Source: DASUAO01 sp046484625 (lineage in GTDB: Bacteria; Actinomycetota; Acidimicrobiia; IMCC26256; PALSA-555). From it: a stretch of DNA of 6,349 nucleotides. This document shows positions 1-6,043 of this stretch, in pieces; the first letter of the stretch is position 1; every line of letters begins with the position of its first letter. The notes under the pieces were generated by a model that ran no database searches, had not been told where the DNA came from, and worked only from the letters and a program-made list of their open reading frames with translations. The translations under genes were made by a program, and so were the position numbers. The stretch is taken from assembly GCA_046484625.1 (NCBI GenBank), contig JAWOIO010000026.1, forward strand, positions 1 through 6,349, written 5' to 3'.

Positions 1-482
1 TCGCCGGCGCGAGCGAGGTCCGGCCAGGTACTCACGAACACCTCGTCCCACCAGCCGTGATACGCCCCCTCGATCTTCGCGATGGCCGGCCTGCCCGTGA
101 TCGCGCGCGCCACGTGCACCGCGTGCATCACCGCTTCGGTGCCGGTGTTGGTGAAGCGCACCTGGTCGGCGGTCGGCACCAGGCGGAGGAAAGCTTCAGC
201 CGCCTGAATCGACAGCTCGCTTTCGAAGCCGGCGCCTAGGCCATCGTCGACCGCCGCCTTCGTGGCTGCCTGCACGTGCTCCTCACCATGACCTAGCAGG
301 ACCGCACCGTTGCCCATCACGTAGTCGGTCCAGCGGTTGCCGTCAATGTCCCAGAGATATGCGCCCTGGGCGCGCTCGAAGTAGATAGGGTGAGGCTCCT
401 GGGCTCGCGAGTTCGAGTGCGTGCCGTTGGGTACGGAAGCGACACCGCGCTCGAACAGTGCACGGGAACGGTCAAGTTGCAT
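1..482 (-). CDS. Class III PLP-dependent aminotransferase, glutamate-1-semialdehyde-like (N-terminal 160 residues, runs off window)
   Basis: This reads without a stop from an ATG at 482 to the window edge. It is the N-terminal part of a fold-type I, class III aminotransferase. Visible landmarks are LFERG at residues 9-13, the conserved DIDGNRWTDYV strand at 45-55 followed by LLGHG at 62-66, the PLP-phosphate loop NTGTEA at 112-117, and YHGWW at 141-145, where the tyrosine would stack near the cofactor ring. The Schiff-base lysine would lie beyond the window. The arrangement resembles HemL (glutamate-1-semialdehyde aminomutase) and its many HemL-like relatives. The neighbours are a peptide transporter and a peptidase, with no heme genes, so I infer a catabolic transaminase acting on an imported amine or amino acid. 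The start is supported by AAGGAG six bases upstream of the ATG, and it overlaps the end of the upstream peptidase gene by 11 bases, which suggests translational coupling. The family is sure; the substrate is not known. Confidence 0.93.
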   Translation of the reverse strand, partial: MQLDRSRALFERGVASVPNGTHSNSRAQEPHPIYFERAQGAYLWDIDGNRWTDYVMGNGAVLLGHGEEHVQAATKAAVDDGLGAGFESELSIQAAEAFLRLVPTADQVRFTNTGTEAVMHAVHVARAITGRPAIAKIEGAYHGWWDEVFVSTWPDLARAG

Positions 483-1656
483 CGAGGTCTCCTTCCTCGT
501 GCCAATGGGCAACGAGCGTCGTGGGGGAGTGCATCTGGTCGTAGAGGTGACGTGCGGCGGCCACGAAGCGCAACGCCGGAACCTTGCGCAGCCACGCGCC
601 GACGATGGCGCCGCCCCACCAGTAGGCGTACACGAACGGCGCGCGCAGCGGGTGCGTCACGAAGCGGAGCTTCGCGTCGATCCATGCTTCCTCACCGTCG
701 CAGACGTCTCGGAGGAACCGCGCTACCTCGGCCTGCGTCGACCGCCCGACGTTGAGCGCGTGCGCCGCCTCGATGCTGGCGAGCCACTGCAGCCGCTCGT
801 GGAGCCAAGCGATCCGGTCATGCAGGTCCTCGCGCCACTCCAAGAGGTCGAGTCCGCGCTCGGCGATGCCTTCGAACAGCACGCTCGACGCGGTGTTCGT
901 GACCACCAACGCGCCGTCGGCCAGCATCTCGCCCGAGCGGACCATGGCATCGCGATGCCCCATGTGCGCGTCGTGGCCGGGATACGCCTCGTGCGCCACG
1001 AGGTGCTTGAGTTCCCCGTCCGTCAACGGGACATCGGCGTTGATCCACACGGCGCGTCCCGGGTAGTCGCAGTAGGCGGAGAAGGCCGTTCCGGTCACGA
1101 TCCGGATCCCGATCACATCCTGCGGCAACCGCAGGTGTGGCAAGCGCTGCTCGGTGCGACGTCGCAACTCGGCCACGAGTTCGTGCGCGCGCCCTTCGAG
1201 CTCTTGGGTAGGTACCAGGTGATCCGCGCGGTAGGGGCGGAACGAGGTGTAGCCGGCCTCTTCGAGGGCAGCGTCTCGTGCCGCTCGCGCTGCACGTAGT
1301 CTCGCCGGCGAGGGTGGCCTCGGGTCGACACGGAGGCTGCCCGCCACGACCTCCTCGTACGACATGTCGTCACCGCGAAGCCAGAGCGCGACGTTCCGAA
1401 AGGCGAGCGACTGCTCGGTTAGCCAGTCACGTTCGAGCGGGTCGGGGAGTCGGCTGGCGCGTTCGACCAAGTCGTTCAACCGCGCGATGGCGTCCGGCCA
1501 GCCATCGACGGCGTGTGGTTCGAGGGGCGACCAGTGCACCGGCACCAACCCCTCGCGGTCCAGTTGATCAGCGCTGCCTTCACGACTCGTTCGGTAGAAC
1601 GCGTCCGTCCCGAGTACGGTTCGCGTGAGTTCGGTGGCTACGTCGCTTGCGTTCAA
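472..1656 (-). CDS. Short DUF885-like putative zinc metallopeptidase
   Basis: A protein of about 394 residues, numbered from a TTG at 1656. The key signature is HEAYPGH at residues 222-228, the HE-x-x-PGH metal site typical of the DUF885 family, followed by DAHMGH (229-234), which adds two more histidines. A second acidic motif, FEGIAERG at 261-268, matches the downstream EGxAxYxE-type helix of that family and could give the third zinc ligand. A Tyr/Trp-rich stretch (YAYWWG, 343-348) near the C-terminus may line the active site. No signal peptide or membrane segment is seen, so it should act in the cytoplasm, consistent with cleaving an imported peptide. DUF885 proteins are usually about 550-600 residues, so this is a short form. 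Start choice: the TTG at 1656 has GGAG six bases upstream (1663-1666); a TTG at 1668 would extend it by four residues but lacks a Shine-Dalgarno. The gene lies 20 bases after the dppC stop. Peptidase activity is inferred from the motifs only. Confidence 0.82.
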   Translation of the reverse strand: MNASDVATELTRTVLGTDAFYRTSREGSADQLDREGLVPVHWSPLEPHAVDGWPDAIARLNDLVERASRLPDPLERDWLTEQSLAFRNVALWLRGDDMSYEEVVAGSLRVDPRPPSPARLRAARAARDAALEEAGYTSFRPYRADHLVPTQELEGRAHELVAELRRRTEQRLPHLRLPQDVIGIRIVTGTAFSAYCDYPGRAVWINADVPLTDGELKHLVAHEAYPGHDAHMGHRDAMVRSGEMLADGALVVTNTASSVLFEGIAERGLDLLEWREDLHDRIAWLHERLQWLASIEAAHALNVGRSTQAEVARFLRDVCDGEEAWIDAKLRFVTHPLRAPFVYAYWWGGAIVGAWLRKVPALRFVAAARHLYDQMHSPTTLVAHWHEEGDLDAT

Positions 1657-1676
1657 GGAGCACTCCAATCAGGAAG

Positions 1677-2555
1677 TCATACGTCGCGCGGATCGAGCAC
1701 GTCGCGCAGGCCGTCGCCCAGCAGGTTGAAGCCAAGCACCGTGACCATGATCGCGAGGCCGGGGAAGGTCGACAGATATGGAGTTTCTCGTAGGAACTGA
1801 AGGCCGGTGTTCAAGATCGAGCCCCAGGAGGGCGTGGGCGGCTGGATGCCGAGACCGAGAAACGACAGCGCGGCCTCCGCCGTCACGGCAGAGCCCAGAC
1901 CGACCGACGCCACCACGATGATCGGGGCGAGGGTGTTCGGCAGAACGTGTACGAAGAGCGTTCGATACCAGTGTGCGCCCATGGCGCGGCTGGCAGCCAC
2001 GAACTCCTCCTCGCGCAACGCGACGATGTTCGCCCGAACGACCCGCGCGTAGGCGGTCCAGTAGATGAGTCCCAACGCCACCGTGACGCTCCCTTCGCCC
2101 GTGCCGACCGCCGCGACCAGCAAGAGCGCCAGGAGGATCGGCGGGAACGCCAGGAACACATCGACGACGCGCATGATGACGCTGTCGACGGCTCCGCCGA
2201 GGAAGCCGGCGAGCGAGCCAAGGAGCACGCCCACGGCGACGGCGATTCCCACCGCTCCGAGCGCGACACGCAGCGACACGCGGCCGCCGTGCAGGATGCG
2301 CGTGAAGGTGTCGCGGCCGAAGTTGTCCGTGCCTAGCCAGTGGGTAGTGTTGGGAGGTTCGAACCGGGCCCGGATGTTGCGTGCGTCCACGTCATGGGGC
2401 GAGAAGACGGGAGCGAACACGGCCGACGCCACGACCAGCAAGACGATCACACTGCCTGATATTGCACTGGGATGCCGTACGAAGCGACGCCAACGTCGTC
2501 CCATGGGGGAACCCGTTGCGGCTCCATTAGTAGCGTGCGCGCTGGCGTCAGTCAT
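1677..2555 (-). CDS. dppC: ABC peptide/nickel-type transporter permease, DppC/OppC family
   Basis: Inner-membrane permease of 292 residues, the usual length for DppC/OppC. It forms the translocation pore as a heterodimer with the DppB-type partner encoded just upstream. The N-terminal cytoplasmic tail is followed by a first membrane helix at about 29-51. The family-typical motif LGTDNFGRD is at 74-82, with further helices at about 96-120, 127-150, 155-170, 208-235 and 262-282. The cytoplasmic EAA loop that docks with the ATPase is at about 184-207 (EEFVAASRAMGA followed by the LPN end). SFLGLGIQPP (231-240) and the C-terminal GDGLRDVLDPR (280-290) are standard DppC landmarks. The ATG overlaps the end of dppB by 8 bases (ATGACTGA) and has no clear ribosome binding site, so it is probably translated by coupling. 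The internal ATG at residue 18 (2504) is a less likely start. The transported substrate cannot be told from the permease. Confidence 0.95.
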   Translation of the reverse strand: MTDASAHATNGAATGSPMGRRWRRFVRHPSAISGSVIVLLVVASAVFAPVFSPHDVDARNIRARFEPPNTTHWLGTDNFGRDTFTRILHGGRVSLRVALGAVGIAVAVGVLLGSLAGFLGGAVDSVIMRVVDVFLAFPPILLALLLVAAVGTGEGSVTVALGLIYWTAYARVVRANIVALREEEFVAASRAMGAHWYRTLFVHVLPNTLAPIIVVASVGLGSAVTAEAALSFLGLGIQPPTPSWGSILNTGLQFLRETPYLSTFPGLAIMVTVLGFNLLGDGLRDVLDPRDV

Positions 2556-3519
2556 AGCGAATCTTCGGGTTCACCCATGCGTACGAGAGGTCGACTAGCA
2601 GGTTGACCGCGCTGATCATGACAGCGACGAAGATGACGCTTCCTTGGATGACGGGGTAGTCCCGTTGGCTCACCGCCGTCACGATGAGGCGCCCGAGTCC
2701 TGGCCAAGCGAAGATGATCTCGGTCACGACAGCGCCCCCAAGCAGGGTTCCGAACTGGAGGCCGAGTACCGTCACCACCGGCAGGAGAGCGTTTCTGAAG
2801 GCGTGCCGTACGACGACGCGCCGCTCCGCCAGGCCCTTGGCGCGGGCCGTGCGAACGTAGTCGAGACCGAGTACCTCGAGCATCGAGGACCGAACCAGGC
2901 GAGCTACGAGGGCGATGGACGTGATCGCCAAGGTGATCGAAGGTAGGAGCGCGTAGCGCAACGCAGCAACCACCATGTCGAGGTCGCCACTTCGCAGTGC
3001 CGGGAAGAGACCCGGCCCCCGACCGAAGGAAGGGAGCCAACCGAGTTGAAGTGAGAACAGCAAGATCGCGAGCACGCCGAACCAGAAGATCGGCATCGAA
3101 ACGCCCAGGAGCGCGAAGAGCGTTGCCGCGAAGTCGACGGGTGTGTTCGCGCGAACGGCGGCTACTACACCAAGGGGCACGGCGATGACGACCGTGGCCA
3201 GGAGCGCCAGCAAGGCGAGTTCCATGGTGGCAGGAAGGGTCTGGCGTATGAGCTGGCTGACCTCGGTGCGTAGGAAGATGCTTCGCCCGAAGTCGCCCTG
3301 CACGGCACGCAAGACGTAGATCGCGAACTGCACGGGCAGCGGCTGGTCGAGGCCGAGCATCCGCGTCACGCGCACCCGGTCCTCGTCGGTGCCTTCGGGG
3401 CCGACGAAGATCACCGCCGGGTCGCCGGGTACCGACCGAACCGTGATGAACACGATGGTCAGCACCCCGAACACGACAGGGACGAACAAGAGCACCCGAC
3501 GAGCGGCGTACTGGAGCAT
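2548..3519 (-). CDS. dppB: ABC peptide/nickel-type transporter permease, DppB/OppB family
   Basis: Inner-membrane permease of 323 residues, partner of the DppC-type subunit. It begins with the usual MLQYAARRVLL and a first helix at about 9-27, followed by the conserved RSVPGDPA at 28-35 and GDFGRS at 75-80. Further helices lie at about 98-122, 130-158, 187-208, 245-268 and 292-312. The EAA loop for ATPase docking is at about 220-246 (YVRTARAKGL then RNALLP). The motif FAWPGLGRL is at 270-278, and the chain ends YAWVNPKIRYD, a typical DppB C-terminus. I chose the ATG at 3519 because the protein then starts exactly where family members start. A GTG at 3558 would add 13 residues, but its GAGGAG is only one base away and the extra codons fall in a strong hairpin. 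The ATG itself has no obvious Shine-Dalgarno. The stop overlaps dppC. Confidence 0.95.
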   Translation of the reverse strand: MLQYAARRVLLFVPVVFGVLTIVFITVRSVPGDPAVIFVGPEGTDEDRVRVTRMLGLDQPLPVQFAIYVLRAVQGDFGRSIFLRTEVSQLIRQTLPATMELALLALLATVVIAVPLGVVAAVRANTPVDFAATLFALLGVSMPIFWFGVLAILLFSLQLGWLPSFGRGPGLFPALRSGDLDMVVAALRYALLPSITLAITSIALVARLVRSSMLEVLGLDYVRTARAKGLAERRVVVRHAFRNALLPVVTVLGLQFGTLLGGAVVTEIIFAWPGLGRLIVTAVSQRDYPVIQGSVIFVAVMISAVNLLVDLSYAWVNPKIRYD

Positions 3520-3528
3520 CAGTGGATT

Positions 3529-3554
3529 GGGCGGCGGACCAACGGCCGCCGCCC
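3529..3554 (-). other. Intercistronic hairpin between binding-protein and dppB genes
   Basis: A perfect nine-base GC inverted repeat, GGGCGGCGG and CCGCCGCCC, with an eight-base loop. It sits between the binding-protein stop (3571) and the dppB ATG (3519), ending ten bases before that ATG. There is no U-run, so it is not a complete terminator. By analogy with other binding-protein-dependent transporter operons, such a stem can protect the upstream message from 3' exonucleases and lower permease expression. That role is inferred. Confidence 0.65.
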
Positions 3555-3570
3555 GCACTCTCCTCGTGAC

Positions 3571-5097
3571 TCAGCGGTTCAACGTTGCCGACTCGAGCGA
3601 CTTCCACGAGCCGGAGGGATGGACGACGAAACCTTCGAGGGCCGGAGCGTGCATCACGACGTAGCCTTGGTACAGAAGGAAGATGTACGGCGCCTCGTCG
3701 GTGATGAGCTGCGCGAGCTCGGTGTAGATCTCCTTGCGCGCTTCGGGATCGGTTTCGGAGCGACCGGCCTCGAGCAACTCGTCGGCGCGGGGGCTGGAGT
3801 ACGAACCGTAGTTGTTGCCGCCTTCGGTATGGAACTGGAGGAACGAGGCGCGGTCGGGATCGGTCAGCAGCAGCCAGCCGATGAGCCCGATTTCGTAGTT
3901 CCCCGCGATGACGTCGCCGATGAAGGATGGCCATTCGTACACGCGCACGCTGGCGTCGATCCCCACTTGCGCCCACTCGCCCTGCAGGAACTCGAGGATC
4001 TGCTGGCGGTTCGGGTCGACGTTGGTCGTAAGCTCGATCGACAGCGGTTGGCCGTCCTTGTCGAGGATGCCGTCGCCGTCGCTGTCGCTCCAACCGGCCT
4101 CGGTCAGGAGTTCCGCGGCGCGCTCGGGGTCGTAGTCGTAGGTGATGACGTCCGAAGTGTGGAAGTAGGTGCCGGGGAGCAGGAACGACTCGCCCGGGGT
4201 GTCCATCCCGTAGAAGATGACTTCGGAGATCGTCTGCCGGTCCGACAGATGCGCGAGGGCCTTGCGAACCCGAACGTCCTGAAGGATGGGGTTGCGCAGG
4301 TTGAGGTTGAGGTAGGTGAACCCGAGCGCCGTCGTCGACTCCACCACCAAGCCCGGGGCGTCGCGCAGGCGCTCGAGGTCCTGCGGTGGCACCGGCGAGT
4401 GGATCAGGTCGAGGTCACCGGACTCGAGCGCGATGAGGCGCACGTTGTTGTCGGGGATGACGCTGATGACGATCTCGTCGATCGACGGGCGCCCGGCGTA
4501 GTAGTCCTCGAATGCCGCGAGGCGGATAGTGTCGCCGCGGTTCCACTCGCCAAGGCGGAACGGTCCGGTTCCTACGGGCTGCTCGCCGAAGTCCTCGCCG
4601 AGGCTCTCGGCCGTGTCGGAGGGCACGATGCCCATGTCGAGGTACTGAAGCAACGGCGCATACGGCTGCGAGAGGGCGAACTCGACTTCGTACGGCGACA
4701 GCGCGTTCACCGACGCGATCGGCGTGTAGAGCGAGCGCCGCGGCGCGCCGAAGTCCTCCTGGACGAGTGTGGTGTAGGTGTAGACGACGTCCTCGGCATC
4801 GAACGTGCTGCCGTCGTGGAAGGTCACGCCCTCACGCAACTGGAAGACGAGCGTGGTGGGCGACGTGAACTCCCACGTGAGCGCCAGGTCGGGTTGTGGC
4901 ACGAGGTTCGGATCGAGTTGCACGAGACCGTTGAAGACGAGCTCCTGCATGCGCGCAGCGCTCGTGTCTCGCGCCAGGCGCGGATCCATGGTTCCGGCGT
5001 CGACGTCGAGTCCGGCTCGAAGAACCGTCTGCGCGCTCGCGGATGCGAACGCCAGTACGGCGATGACGACAAGGATGATGCGGCTTGGGGTACGCAT
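3571..5097 (-). CDS. Periplasmic solute-binding protein, family 5 (peptide/nickel/opine type)
   Basis: Extracytoplasmic binding protein of 508 residues (SBP family 5, DppA/OppA type), which captures the substrate and delivers it to the DppBC pore. Residues 1-22 are a Sec signal peptide: Arg at 2 and 6, a hydrophobic core at about 7-18, and A-S-A at 20-22 before Q23. There is no lipobox cysteine, so the mature protein is likely soluble. Family landmarks are LVFNGLVQLD at 53-62, LREGVTFHDG at 87-96, the VGTGPF hinge region at 175-180 and VRVRKALAHLSDR at 275-287. A calcium-loop-like DSDGDGILD at 338-346 is seen in many family 5 proteins. The ATG at 5097 is supported by GGAGG (5102-5106) and by the signal peptide starting there; the frame is open further upstream, but that part has no coding look. 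It is separated from dppB by 51 bases holding a stable hairpin, which fits the usual excess of binding protein over permease. The ligand is unknown; an oligopeptide or amine is inferred from the enzymes downstream. Confidence 0.95.
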   Translation of the reverse strand: MRTPSRIILVVIAVLAFASASAQTVLRAGLDVDAGTMDPRLARDTSAARMQELVFNGLVQLDPNLVPQPDLALTWEFTSPTTLVFQLREGVTFHDGSTFDAEDVVYTYTTLVQEDFGAPRRSLYTPIASVNALSPYEVEFALSQPYAPLLQYLDMGIVPSDTAESLGEDFGEQPVGTGPFRLGEWNRGDTIRLAAFEDYYAGRPSIDEIVISVIPDNNVRLIALESGDLDLIHSPVPPQDLERLRDAPGLVVESTTALGFTYLNLNLRNPILQDVRVRKALAHLSDRQTISEVIFYGMDTPGESFLLPGTYFHTSDVITYDYDPERAAELLTEAGWSDSDGDGILDKDGQPLSIELTTNVDPNRQQILEFLQGEWAQVGIDASVRVYEWPSFIGDVIAGNYEIGLIGWLLLTDPDRASFLQFHTEGGNNYGSYSSPRADELLEAGRSETDPEARKEIYTELAQLITDEAPYIFLLYQGYVVMHAPALEGFVVHPSGSWKSLESATLNR

Positions 5098-5230
5098 GGG
5101 ACCTCCGGTTGGGCGGTTCGCGCGACCGGGCTCGGCGCGCGGTACTGCTTGACTGCAACCTCGACTCGGTACGTGCGAGGTCAGGGCGTGTTCCCCCTGG
5201 CTGGCCTGCGTCATCTCGTCATGTCTCACC
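5098..5230 (-). other. Spacer between regulator and binding-protein genes
   Basis: This 133-base gap has no gene of its own, although the binding-protein frame stays open through it. Besides the leader hairpin it contains a dyad, ACCTCG (5158-5163) and CGAGGT (5176-5181), with a 12-base spacer, and a weaker five-base stem at 5182-5199. A CATGACG copy on the minus strand at 5223-5217 matches the arm of the inverted repeat at the regulator start. No convincing -10/-35 pair was seen, so read-through from the regulator promoter is the simpler model. Confidence 0.4.
5119..5141 (-). other. Stable GC hairpin in the binding-protein mRNA leader
   Basis: In minus-strand RNA, CGCGCGCCG (5141-5133) pairs with CGG-U-CGCGCG (5128-5119). 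This makes nine G-C pairs with one bulged U at 5125 and a four-base AGCC loop. It ends 12 bases before the GGAGG ribosome binding site (5102-5106). There is no U-run after it, so it is not a classical terminator. It may mark an RNA processing or stability point, or a partial pause, between the regulator and the transporter genes. Confidence 0.55.
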
Positions 5231-5767
5231 TCACTCCAGAAGGATCGGGGTCGTTACGGCGATCACGTGAACTGGTGCGTCGGCGACGTTGGACAGACGG
5301 TGCCTGCGGTCGGAACGAAAGTGGATGCTGTCGTCGGCGTTCAACTTGTGCTCTTCCCCGTCCAGCAGCACGACGAGTTGGCCGTTGAGCACGTAGTAGA
5401 ACTCCTCGCCACCGTGCGAGGAGTCCTCGCTGACGTAACCGGGCGGGTAGGTGACGAACAGCGGTTCCATGGTGCGCCCCGGGAACGAGCTGCCCAAACG
5501 CGCGTACACGACCTCGGCGTGCTCCATGCGGAACGGTGCGCGAGCGTAGCCGCGCACGGCGATACCGTTCGCCTCCGGCTTGTCGAAGAAGAGCGACGGG
5601 CTGACATCGAGTGCCTTGGCGATGCTCGCCAACGACGAGACCGACAACGACGAGACCTCGCGCTCGACCTGCGACAAGAACGCCGCGGAGAGGCCGGCCG
5701 CCTCACCCAGTTGCTGCAACGTCAGGCCGCGCTGCTTGCGCAGCCGTTGCACCTGGCGACCGATCAT
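5231..5767 (-). CDS. XRE-family HTH plus cupin transcriptional regulator
   Basis: A 178-residue regulator with two domains. Residues 4-61 form an XRE/Cro-type helix-turn-helix (IGRQVQRLRKQRGLTLQQL, then GLSAAFLSQVERE as the turn and recognition helix, then the LASIAKALDVSPSLFF closing helices). Residues about 103-176 are a cupin_2 ligand-binding barrel, with motif 1 around H118-G-G-E121-E122 and motif 2 ending RRHRLSN (154-160, H156 and N160). The length and order match the PuuR/SutR-like class of regulators that control uptake and breakdown of amines, amino acids and sulfur compounds. A metal or small molecule may bind the barrel. The ATG at 5767 is preceded by GGGGAG with an eight-base spacer. 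It lies on the same strand, 133 bases upstream of the binding protein gene, so it is well placed to control the transport operon and perhaps itself. Whether it represses or activates cannot be told. Confidence 0.92.
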   Translation of the reverse strand: MIGRQVQRLRKQRGLTLQQLGEAAGLSAAFLSQVEREVSSLSVSSLASIAKALDVSPSLFFDKPEANGIAVRGYARAPFRMEHAEVVYARLGSSFPGRTMEPLFVTYPPGYVSEDSSHGGEEFYYVLNGQLVVLLDGEEHKLNADDSIHFRSDRRHRLSNVADAPVHVIAVTTPILLE

Positions 5768-5787
5768 GACGCGCGCTCCCCGTCATG
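5765..5787 (-). promoter_or_regulatory. Inverted repeat spanning the regulator's ribosome binding site and start codon
   Basis: On the minus strand CATGAC (5787-5782) and GTCATG (5770-5765) are perfect inverted arms separated by 11 bases. The GGGGAG Shine-Dalgarno lies in the spacer and the start ATG in the second arm. It could be an operator for self-repression by the dimeric regulator, or a hairpin in the mRNA. It may also be chance, since the arms are only six bases long. Confidence 0.3.
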
Positions 5788-6043
5788 CTGGTTGGACATT
5801 CATGCATTTTAGAGATTGTTGCGTTGGATTGCCAGGTGGGGGATACCTTCGGGCGAGGGCTGACATCGGAATGCCATTCAGGACGGTACTTCTCTGCGGG
5901 TACGTTCGTTTGAGATTCTGCGGTCGCTTTGGCGCCGACGTGGTGGGGCCACGCCCGGGCAGCTCGGTGGTGGCGCCAGTCGGCTCGGGGCGAAGCCCAT
6001 GGCCGTCCCGGCGGGGCCGCGGCCCGAAGACACGGTGTTTGGA
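5768..6043. other. Non-coding stretch upstream of the regulator gene
   Basis: This 276-base stretch separates the repeat-protein remnant from the regulator. Its open frames on both strands have no recognisable protein character: they are rich in Arg, Pro and Ala in the way of GC-rich shadow frames. The part nearest the regulator is clearly more AT-rich and holds a candidate promoter and two small palindromes, listed separately. The part at 5935-6030 is very GC-rich with a perfect 12-base palindrome at 6014-6025, but there is no T-run that would make it a classical terminator. No tRNA-like or other structured RNA was recognised. Confidence 0.6.
5806..5835 (-). promoter_or_regulatory. Candidate sigma-70-type promoter of the regulator (and perhaps the operon)
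   Basis: On the minus strand, TAAAAT (5806-5811) matches the -10 consensus at five of six positions. CTGGCA (5830-5835), 18 bases upstream, matches the -35 consensus at four of six. The element lies in the only AT-rich pocket near the regulator start, about 40 bases before its ATG, a sensible distance for a short leader. This rests on consensus matching only. Confidence 0.45.

Noticed and set aside
421..1299. 292-codon plus-strand open frame
   Set aside because: It is antisense to the peptidase gene, whose frame has a clear metal motif; the plus frame has no recognisable features.
4057..4086. EF-hand-like DxDxDG loop in the binding protein as evidence of calcium regulation
   Set aside because: The same loop is common in family 5 binding proteins, so it is an ordinary structural feature and not a special signal.
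2552..4093. 513-codon minus-strand open frame
   Set aside because: It runs across the end of the binding-protein gene and all of dppB in another frame, and its product is Arg/Pro/Ala-rich with no motif. It is a shadow frame.
5098..5229. Upstream extension of the binding-protein frame by 44 codons to 5229
   Set aside because: The extension would put a polar stretch before the signal peptide, and the ATG at 5097 has a GGAGG site and gives a normal Sec signal.
3619..5388. Long 589-codon open frame on the plus strand
   Set aside because: It is antisense to the binding-protein gene and continues into the regulator. The minus frame has a signal peptide and family motifs, while the plus frame is a Val/Arg/Glu/Asp-rich mirror caused by GC-biased third positions.
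6014..6025. Perfect 12-base palindrome GGGCCGCGGCCC as a terminator
   Set aside because: It has no loop bases to allow a full stem and no following T-run on either strand. Such palindromes are expected in very GC-rich DNA.
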